Source: Chlorobium sp.
GTDB taxonomy: Bacteria; Bacteroidota; Chlorobiia; Chlorobiales; Chlorobiaceae
NCBI GenBank assembly: GCA_028280025.1
Contig: JANQMO010000044.1
Coordinates: forward strand, 97,578-161,577
Length of the DNA: 64,000 nt
Reading direction: 5' to 3'
Part shown: one piece after another, positions 52,813 through 60,200 of the stretch
How the letters are laid out: every line of letters begins with the position of its first letter
Position numbering within the stretch: the stretch's first letter is position 1
Translations under genes and position numbers: made by a program
The notes under the pieces: generated by a model
The model's input: only the letters and a program-made list of their open reading frames with translations
What the model was told of the DNA's origin: nothing
The model's database searches: none

Positions 52813-53750
52813 AACGGTTTAGCGCTTTTCGGGCGGGAGAATTCGCGAGGATTGCCATTCTGATTATTCCGCTGCTCTTCGGTATCGGTACTATTGCAAG
52901 AGCCGCGTCCTCCGATGCAGGGCATGGTGAAGAGAGTGCCGGAGATGTCATCATGCATCATATTCTTGACAGCAACAAGATGGAGTTCGATCCATTCGGC
53001 TCATTCGCACTGCCAAAGCTGGTGATAGGCGGCTTTGACCTGTCCATAACCAAGCATGTGGTCTTCATGTGGCTTGCAGCGATAATCCTGCTGGCCGTAT
53101 TCCTCTATGTCGGCAATTATTACAAGACGATCGGCAGCCGCAAGGCTCCGGGGGGCGTGGCAAATGTCATGGAAGCGATTGTTCAGTTCATCAGGCTCGA
53201 TGTAGCAAAGTCGAATATCGGCGAAGGCTATGAGCGGCATATGCCGTACCTGCTGACGGTGTTTGTCTTTATTCTGGTGCTTAACCTTCTCGGGCTCATC
53301 CCTTACGGGGCTTCGGCAACCGGCAACATCAACGTCACGCTGACACTTTCGGTTTTTACCTTTTTTATAACCCAGGTGGCAGCCGTGAAAGCCCACGGCA
53401 TAAAAGGGTATCTCGCCCATCTGACCGCAGGAACGCACCCTGCGCTCTGGATCATCATGATCCCTATCGAGTTTATCGGCCTGTTCACAAAGCCGATTGC
53501 ACTGACCATTCGACTTTTTGCCAACATGACGGCTGGCCACATTGTTATCCTCAGCCTGATTTTCATCAGCTTTATTCTCAAGAGCTTTATCGTGGCCGTG
53601 TTTGTGTCGGTTCCGTTTTCCGTCATTATCTACCTGCTGGAAATATTCATTGCGTTCCTGCAGGCCTTTATTTTCACGATGCTGTCGGCCCTGTTTATCG
53701 GACTTGCCTCATCGCATGATGAGAGCCATGAGCCCGAGGCGGCGCATTGA
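52809..53750 (+). CDS. atpB: ATP synthase F0 subunit a
   Basis: Subunit a forms the proton half-channels facing the c ring. The 313-residue product begins with a signal-like hydrophobic stretch (IAILIIPLLFGIGTIARAA), followed by a periplasmic segment of some 50 residues. The conserved core is PIEFIGLFTKPIALTIRLFANMTAGH, in which the arginine of IRLFAN is the essential one. LEIFIAFLQAFIFTMLSALFI follows near the end. ATG 52809 overlaps the upstream stop; a longer frame upstream is not needed. Confidence 0.96.
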   Translation: MKRFSAFRAGEFARIAILIIPLLFGIGTIARAASSDAGHGEESAGDVIMHHILDSNKMEFDPFGSFALPKLVIGGFDLSITKHVVFMWLAAIILLAVFLYVGNYYKTIGSRKAPGGVANVMEAIVQFIRLDVAKSNIGEGYERHMPYLLTVFVFILVLNLLGLIPYGASATGNINVTLTLSVFTFFITQVAAVKAHGIKGYLAHLTAGTHPALWIIMIPIEFIGLFTKPIALTIRLFANMTAGHIVILSLIFISFILKSFIVAVFVSVPFSVIIYLLEIFIAFLQAFIFTMLSALFIGLASSHDESHEPEAAH

Positions 53751-53856
53751 CGATGTCGGAACCGGACGTTTAACGTTTTTTTGTACTTTTGTCAGGATTT
53801 TTAAACCGTATCTCTACAGTTCATCACATAACTAATCATTTGGAGGGTGTTACAAC

Positions 53857-54093
53857 ATGGAAGGAATGGGTAATGAAGCTTTAGGCTATCTTGGTGCCGG
53901 AATCGGCGCAGGTCTCGCTGTTCTTGGTGCAGGTATTGGTATCGGAAATATTGCAGCTTCGGCAGCAGAGGGAACCGCCCGTAACCCTGAAGCTACAGCT
54001 GATATCCGTACAACCATGATCATTGCAGCTGCTCTTATCGAAGGTGTCGCACTTTTCGGTGAGGTTATTGCAGTGCTTCTTGTACTGAAGTAA
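53857..54093 (+). CDS. atpE: ATP synthase F0 subunit c
   Basis: Subunit c makes the rotating ring. The 78-residue hairpin has a glycine-rich first helix (GAGIGAGLAVLGAGIGIGN), the polar loop ARNPE and a second helix with Glu62 (LIEGVALFG) as the ion-binding carboxylate. A second glutamate, Glu69, lies one turn or two further on in the same helix. The residue after Glu62 is glycine rather than Ser/Thr, so the usual Na+ signature is absent and a proton ring is more likely. A good tggagg site precedes ATG. Confidence 0.96.
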   Translation: MEGMGNEALGYLGAGIGAGLAVLGAGIGIGNIAASAAEGTARNPEATADIRTTMIIAAALIEGVALFGEVIAVLLVLK

Positions 54094-54192
54094 GCGGACA
54101 AGCTATACATTCATACGTCATGAACCGGGTGCGGCTGTTTTCACAACGAGCCGCATACGGATTTATTCAATCGTAAAAGAGAACAGTATTCC

Positions 54193-54720
54193 ATGCTTAC
54201 GACAGGATTTATCATGTTAAGCGGAGGGTTGCTCGACCCGAACCCAGGATTGATTTTCTGGACAACAGTAACGTTTCTGATTGTGCTCTTCATTCTGAAG
54301 AAGTTCACATGGGGGCCGATGCTCAACGCCCTCGAAGAGCGGGAGAAAGGCATTCAGGACTCGATCGACCGCGCTCAGACCGCCAAGGAGGAGGCAGAAG
54401 AGGTGCTGAGGAAAAACAGCGAGCTTCTTGCAAAAGCCGACGCGGAGGCGGAAAAAATCGTTCGCGAAGGCAAAGAATATGGTGATAAACTGCGTGCTGA
54501 TATCACCGAGAAAGCTCATGCTGAAGCAACCAGAATGATTGCAACCGCAAAAGAAGAGATCGAGCAGGAAAAACGGCGTGCATTGACCGAACTCAGGACA
54601 GAGGTTGCCGATCTTGCGGTGAAAGGTGCCGAGAAAATCATTATGGCCAACCTGGATGCAGCCAAACAGAAGAACATTATTGACAGTATGATCAAGGATC
54701 TGTCGGAAAACCGTAACTGA
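54193..54720 (+). CDS. atpF: ATP synthase F0 subunit b
   Basis: Subunit b is the membrane-anchored stator stalk. The 175-residue protein has one N-terminal helix (GLIFWTTVTFLIVLFILKKF) and then a long charged coiled coil with EEREKGIQDSIDRAQTAKEEAEE. ATG 54193 gives the usual green sulfur bacterial start (MLTTGFIMLSGGLLDPNPG). An internal ATG at 54214 also has an aggat site. It ends 10 bases before atpH. Confidence 0.95.
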   Translation: MLTTGFIMLSGGLLDPNPGLIFWTTVTFLIVLFILKKFTWGPMLNALEEREKGIQDSIDRAQTAKEEAEEVLRKNSELLAKADAEAEKIVREGKEYGDKLRADITEKAHAEATRMIATAKEEIEQEKRRALTELRTEVADLAVKGAEKIIMANLDAAKQKNIIDSMIKDLSENRN

Positions 54721-54730
54721 AACGCCTACG

Positions 54731-55270
54731 ATGTCAAATACTGTAACAAGCAGGCGATACGCCAGTGCATTGCTTGATGTAGCCGAAGAAGCCGGTATCG
54801 CCGAACAGATCGCTCAGGATCTGGAGCAGGTACGAACGACCCTGGAGGGTTCCAAAGAATTGACTGCGGTGCTGAAAAGCCCGATTGTCAATGGGGATGC
54901 CAAGTCCCGTGTTCTCAAAGAGGTGTTCAAAGGGCTCTCTGAAAAGACCATGCTGTTTCTCGATCTGCTCTGCAAGAAGAAACGTGCAGCTATTCTGCTC
55001 GAAACCATCGAAGAGTATTCTGCACTGAGGGATGAGCGTGAAGGGATCGTCAATGTCGATGTGACCAGCGCCATTGAACTGGACAGTGATCAGTCCAAAA
55101 AACTCATCGACGGACTCGCCGGATATACCGGAAAGAAAGTACGGGCAAAACTGGCTCTGGACGAAGAATTGCTTGGAGGCGTCACCGTGAAAATCGGCGA
55201 CACGATCCTGGACAACAGCATCCGCCACCAACTTCAGCTTCTCAACAGCGCCCTTACGGAAAACGCCTGA
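54731..55270 (+). CDS. atpH: ATP synthase F1 subunit delta
   Basis: Delta (OSCP) joins the b stalk to the F1 head. The 179-residue protein has the N-terminal helical domain beginning VTSRRYASALLDVAEEAG, and the C-terminal beta domain with VTSAIELDSDQSKKLIDGLAGYTGKKVRAKLALDEELLGGVTVKIGDTILDNSIRHQL, quoted here as separate blocks of one domain. It is the last gene of this operon. The alpha, gamma, beta and epsilon genes are not in the window. Confidence 0.94.
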   Translation: MSNTVTSRRYASALLDVAEEAGIAEQIAQDLEQVRTTLEGSKELTAVLKSPIVNGDAKSRVLKEVFKGLSEKTMLFLDLLCKKKRAAILLETIEEYSALRDEREGIVNVDVTSAIELDSDQSKKLIDGLAGYTGKKVRAKLALDEELLGGVTVKIGDTILDNSIRHQLQLLNSALTENA

Positions 55271-55294
55271 TTTTCCCTGGCTAAAGACAAACGT

Positions 55295-55339
55295 CAGAAC
55301 AAAAAAACCTGCTACAATGAAGCAGGTTTTTTTGTTCTG
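55295..55339 (+). terminator. Strong terminator after atpH
   Basis: The arms 55295-55313 and 55321-55339 are a perfect 19-bp inverted repeat around a 7-base loop. The top of the stem is cctgct/agcagg and the lower part is an A7/T7 run. This ends the F0 operon, and because A and T runs flank both sides it could act in both directions. Confidence 0.93.
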
Positions 55340-55493
55340 TGGGCTCACTTGCAGTTGTACTGTGAGGAGCATAACTTTCAGAAGTCATTGGCTCCTCTAT
55401 TACTTGTTGTGAGCGCCTTGAGGATTTCAATCCCGGCAGGTCGGGACAACGCTGCAATTGAGACGCGCGATAAGTTTTTAGAGGTGCCCCCAA

Positions 55494-55566
55494 GGGGCTT
55501 TAGCTCAATTGGTAGAGCATCTCGTTCGCAATGAGAAGGTCAGGGGTTCGACTCCCCTAAGCTCCA
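55494..55566 (+). tRNA. tRNA-Ala (anticodon CGC)
   Basis: All four arms fold. The acceptor is GGGGCTT with AAGCTCC (one G-U pair), the D arm GCTC/GAGC, the anticodon stem TCTCG/TGAGA around the loop TTCGCAA, and the T arm AGGGG/CCCCT around TTCGACT. The anticodon CGC reads alanine GCG codons. The 73-base gene ends with discriminator A; CCA is not encoded. The accessory region lies downstream of it. Confidence 0.95.
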
Positions 55567-55611
55567 CGACGACAAACTTATTAAGATTAAATAAACAGAA
55601 AGGAACACAGC

Positions 55612-56205
55612 ATGAAGAAGCTCCTCCTGCCCGCACTCACCATCATGGCCGCCCTCATCATGCCTCACAAGGCATACACCGAGAACTCCCATGACCATCA
55701 CGACCACGCAGATCATGGTCATCATGCCCATGAAGACAACGGTTTTCACATTGGCCTTTCAATAGGCTGGGTGCATCTCAAAGAGGACGGTGACCACCAT
55801 GAGGAAGGCGGGCACCACGAAGAGGAAGGGCATCATGAAGAAGAAGGCCACTCCGAAGACGCGCTGGGTGTGCATCTCCACATCGGCAAACGCCTTGCTG
55901 ATGAAGGAACTCTTTCCAAGGTATCGCTCGGCATCGGCGGCGAGGTGATTTTCTCGGAAGAAGAGCACTACGGTCTGAGTGCATTCGCGTCAGTCAAGCC
56001 CTGGAAAGGCCTGAAACTGGCAGTCGGCCCGGCCGTCGAGTGGTCAAAACACGACGGTGAGTGGGAGACAAACTACTCGACGCACATGGAAGCGGCTTAC
56101 GGGTTTGATGTACAAGATTTCCATATCGGACCAGCCTTCGGCTACTCCACATCCGACCACGGTGAACACTATTCGGTCGGGGTTCACGTGGGTTACCACC
56201 TCTGA
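55612..56205 (+). CDS. Histidine-rich envelope (outer-membrane barrel-like) protein
   Basis: The 197-residue protein has a signal peptide (KKLLLPALTIMAALIMPHKAYT) and then two histidine-rich patches. The first alternates H, D and A (residues 27-41). The second repeats HHEEGG, HHEEEG, HHEEEG and HSED (about 62-82). The rest has alternating aromatic and glycine strands ending VGVHVGYHL, like a small outer-membrane barrel. Such patches usually bind zinc, nickel or copper. An aaagga site precedes ATG. No metal transporter is adjacent, so the role is inferred only from composition. Confidence 0.72.
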   Translation: MKKLLLPALTIMAALIMPHKAYTENSHDHHDHADHGHHAHEDNGFHIGLSIGWVHLKEDGDHHEEGGHHEEEGHHEEEGHSEDALGVHLHIGKRLADEGTLSKVSLGIGGEVIFSEEEHYGLSAFASVKPWKGLKLAVGPAVEWSKHDGEWETNYSTHMEAAYGFDVQDFHIGPAFGYSTSDHGEHYSVGVHVGYHL

Positions 56206-56467
56206 TCATGAGCCGAGCCCGATAATCCTCTCCACCAGACGCGTTCTACCCATAGAATTCTTCGAACGATAGCGAAGATGAAAAGCTACTAAACGGTTAA
56301 TACTGGCGCGTTTCTTGTACTTGTTGCATAGGATATGACTGCGTTGAGCGAGAGGGTGCTCCGGTCTACCGGGATGTCCGAGTCGAAGCTCCACAAGATA
56401 GCGATCTTCCGAAACCTCAATACGCCCAGAGAGCCCTGAAAAACTGGAGTATTTCCTTTTCCTTCAT
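56206..56467 (-). pseudogene. Frameshifted remnant of an unknown gene
   Basis: A strong aaaggaggt site precedes ATG 56467, which opens MKEKEILQFFRALWAY and then stops. One base shift near 56420 would continue as SGRIEVSEDRYLVELRLGHP and on to the stop at 56206. The joined product would be about 85 residues and basic. I do not recognise it. A broken gene is the simplest reading, although the short and long frames could also be unrelated. Confidence 0.4.
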
Positions 56468-56752
56468 AATCTCATACCTCCTTTAGTTAAAAGGTATTTA
56501 ATTCTACCGATAAACAGTCAGAGCTTACAAGATTGATTGCCGAGCACTGTATTAATATGGTATATTTTTAAGGATGCATTAGAAAACCTGTAGTATAGAT
56601 AATAAACAGTGTCCGCAGCCAAAACGATGGAGCAAAGAAGTAGTCGGTTTCGTGAATCAAGATTGATCAGGGATGCTAACAAAGCGTCCGCTGTGGGACG
56701 GCTATTACTTGGGCAAATCTCTGGGTGGGCAGAGTTTCTAGAGCCATAGACT

Positions 56753-56950
56753 GTGGATTATGAATCGCGTCCACGCAGACAGTTGAAAAGTGGAAGAAAA
56801 AGCGTTCGAGATCAGTGTAAAGCTGAGATTGATAAATTCTGTAGAAAAAATTTTTCATCCATGGACCAGTCAAGACTGGTTAGGCTTTATGATGCAATCA
56901 AGTCGTCACGACACCTTGAAATGCCTATGTTGATGAGGTGGTATCAATAA
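56753..56950 (+). CDS. Hypothetical 65-residue basic ORF
   Basis: From a GTG at 56753 the frame reads a lysine/arginine-rich start, then KAEIDKFCRKNFSSMDQSRL and a tail HLEMPMLMRWYQ. The composition looks protein-like, but there is no clear ribosome site and no family I recognise. It may be a relic of a longer gene. The rest of 56468-57063 shows nothing else that I can support. Confidence 0.3.
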   Translation: MDYESRPRRQLKSGRKSVRDQCKAEIDKFCRKNFSSMDQSRLVRLYDAIKSSRHLEMPMLMRWYQ

Positions 56951-57063
56951 GCAATGGATCAGTAGTGGATCCGGTGTGGATGGGTGGTCTGCGACAAGCA
57001 GCCAACAAGGTGAATCAGACGGACGTTTTCGGTGCCGCTGATCTTTGACGTTTAAGGAGGGGG

Positions 57064-57234
57064 GTGCCCGTCATTTTCAGCTTAATGGGTCAATCCCTCT
57101 CTGATCTTGATAGCCTGCCGAACTCCGAAGATATGGCAGAGGAGAGTATAGAGAATATCGAGGCCGGTTTGAACAGTTTCTGGCAAGGTGCGGGCGGTCT
57201 GAGGGGAAAACGCATCGGAGTTATGATCGAGTAA
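57064..57234 (+). CDS. Small hypothetical ORF upstream of the DUF4011 gene
   Basis: A strong aaggagg lies directly before GTG 57064. A second start, ATG 57085, is in frame. The 56-residue product is acidic, with SLSDLDSLPNSEDMAEESIE and a tail AGGLRGKRIGVMIE. It ends 42 bases before the DUF4011 start, in the same direction. It could be a co-transcribed small protein or a leader, or a remnant of a larger gene. I do not recognise it. Confidence 0.4.
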   Translation: MPVIFSLMGQSLSDLDSLPNSEDMAEESIENIEAGLNSFWQGAGGLRGKRIGVMIE

Positions 57235-57276
57235 TAGCCAACATTGAATTTCCAGAGCATTCTGAATAACTCAGTC

Positions 57277-60200
57277 ATGAGCAGAAATATCGATAAGGTA
57301 TTGGAAGAGAGCCGTAAGGAATTGCTGGATTTGGGTCTTCGCAATCCCTTGATCAGCCATTCCCATAGAGCAAAACAAATCAAGGTTACCGATGAGTTAG
57401 CCACAGAAGTCTACCGGCTCCTTGTTGCTGAGGGGAAGGAAATGAGCTTTGATCCTGTTCATGATGATGAGGATATCGAGCAAGAAAAACACTATGAAGA
57501 GCTTGATGATGAATATTTGCTCGAACAGCCAAGTGATCCTGATTCAAGCGGCATGCTTGCCGGACGCCATACTGACAGAATTCTTCAGACCCTACTGCCA
57601 TCACAGAAACTGCAGTCGAGACTGTTGAAAATCCATAATGATGCACGGACTTATATAGAAGAACAAGGTGTCAATATCCTCTTTCTTGCTGTTGGTTTTT
57701 TGCATTGGTATGAAGCGCCAGCAGCTCAGGATGCGAGGCGTGCACCGTTGCTGTTGATCCCTGTTGAACTCAGCAGGAAGAATGCGCTTGCCCGTTTCCT
57801 GCTCCATTATACAGGAGATGAGATCGGCGACAATCTTTCTCTCATTGAGAAGTTGAAGGCTGAATTCAGCATTGAACTGCCCAAAATCGAGAACAGGGAA
57901 GAGCTTGATATTCAGGAGTACTTCGACGCTGTAGCACAATCTATCAGCGCAAAAGAGCGCTGGAAAGTTGTGCCGAATGAAATGACGCTCGGGTTCTTTT
58001 CATTTGGCAAGTTCCTGATGTACAGGGATCTTGATCCTTCTGGATGGCAGCAAAATGGCGGTGGTGCAGGTTTCTCTGTGCTTGAGTCGCTGCTTTCTGA
58101 CGGCTTTTCTGAAGAGGCAAGCTCATTTGTTGACGAGACCCATATTGATGACGTGCTTTTGCCTGCCGATGTTCACCAGGTAAAGGACGCTGACAGCACA
58201 CAGGTTATGGCCATTCTTGACGTCAATTCGGGGCGTAATATGGTTCTCCAGGGGCCACCAGGAACCGGAAAATCGCAAACCATTACCAATATCATTGCCG
58301 AATGCATCGGGGCTGGCCGCAAGGTTTTGTTTGTGTCTGAAAAAATGGCTGCTCTGGATGTTGTTAAGCGACGACTTGACGAGGTTGGGCTTGGTGATGC
58401 CGTGCTTGAGCTGCATAGCCACAAGACAAATAAAAAAAAGTTACTTGAGAATCTGGATAGAACCCTCCATCAAGGACGTCCGGTAGTCGAGAATCCGGAA
58501 GACGATATCGCAACCCTGGTTAGTCTCCGTGATGATCTTAATGCCTATTGTGATGCGGTTAACAATCCGATAGGTAATACCCGGATTACGTTTATTAATG
58601 CACTTGGGTTAGCCATCAGGAATCAGCCTGATCGTTCTGATGTGCAACCTTTTGATTTTGCTCCGATGGCTGAATGGAGTGAAACGGTATACAGGGCTGC
58701 ACGTCTGCAGGTCGAAGCTCTCAGCCTACATCTGGAAGATGTTGGGGCACCCATAAACAATCCGTTTGCTTCAAGCAGTCTTACAGAGTTTCTTCCATCA
58801 CAGCGCTTGAAACTTGAGCAGGTACTGGGTGATGTATTGCGCAGTAGCAGAGAACTGCTTGAGAGCTCAGTGGCTCTCGCACAAGAAATGGGGCTCAAGA
58901 AACCTGAACATCGCAACGATATAGCTATCATTTGCCGGGCAGCTAGGCGGGCTATGGATGCCCCGCATATTGAGGGGATCGCTCTTTCTTCTGGTGATTG
59001 GCAAAAGCGCCGTGATGACCTTCAGGTCCTGATTGATGCCGGACGGGCGCTGGAACGCGCACATCGGCAGTACGATGACTTGCTTATTGATGATGCCTGG
59101 TCGCAGGACTTCATTGAGATGCGTCAGGTGTTCGTTTCTAAAGGTGATAAATGGTGGCGTTTTTTCTCAAGCGATTTTCGGACAGCGAAACAGCGTTTGC
59201 AAGGGTTCAGCAGGCAACCGCTACCCAAAAAATCCGCTGATATTCTCATCATGATCGATACGGTCATGGATAGCCAGAAATATCTGAAGCAGTTTAATGA
59301 CAATGCGGTTTTAGGTGAATGCCTCTTCGGGGCTCAGTGGAAAAATAAAAACTCTGATTGGGAAGTTCTTGAGAAGCTAACAGAATGGGTGGTTGAACTC
59401 TATAGGTCCGTTGGCAATGGGGAGGTTCCAGAAGGCATTGTAAACTTCCTTTCAGGTTCCCCGAAGGTCGATGCATTGAAAGGCAAGTTGCAGGAGGTTG
59501 AGATGTCTCTGGAATCGCACAAGAAAGGCATTGAATTGGTCACCGAATTTCTAAGGTTGCAATTCGATAATGATGCTCGTTTTGCTGAGGATTTCTCTTT
59601 GTCCAAACAATTGGATTACCTGGCGGAACTGAGAAACAACGTTGACAGCCTCTTTCATCTCATCCGTTTCAATCAGCTTGAATCTGAGTTGAAGCCACTG
59701 GGGCTGGATGCTATCGCTCAGGCCGCACGGGTATGGAAACGCGAACAGGGTTCGCTGGTTAAGCGCTTTGATTTCAGCTGGTATAACGGTCTGGTTGAGC
59801 AGGCCTATGTCAACTCACCGAGTATCAAGAAGTTTGACCGGTCGCATCATACTCAGATGCTTGAGGAGTTTAGCCGCCTCGATCGCCTTCTTTTCAGGCA
59901 CAATCAGGTCCGCTTGGCTTCTCTTCACTGGAATGCACTTCCAAGTTTGAATGGCGGAGGCCAGTTGCAGGTGATAAGTCGTGAAATCAATAAAAAACGT
60001 CGCCATTTACCTATTCGCAAGCTAATGGTAGAAGCCGGTAACGCCATTCAGGCGATAAAGCCGGTCTTCATGATGAGTCCTATGTCTATTGCCACCTATA
60101 TCCCGCCAGGTTCAGCATCTTTTGATCTTGTGGTGTTTGATGAGGCGAGTCAGGTAAAACCAGTTGATGCATTCGGGGCGATCAGAAGGGGAAAACAGTC

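Noticed and set aside
56386..56394. aagctccac, identical to the end of tRNA-Ala, as an attachment-site repeat
   Set aside because: Only 9 bases match and the preceding T-arm bases differ, so it is too short to call an att site.
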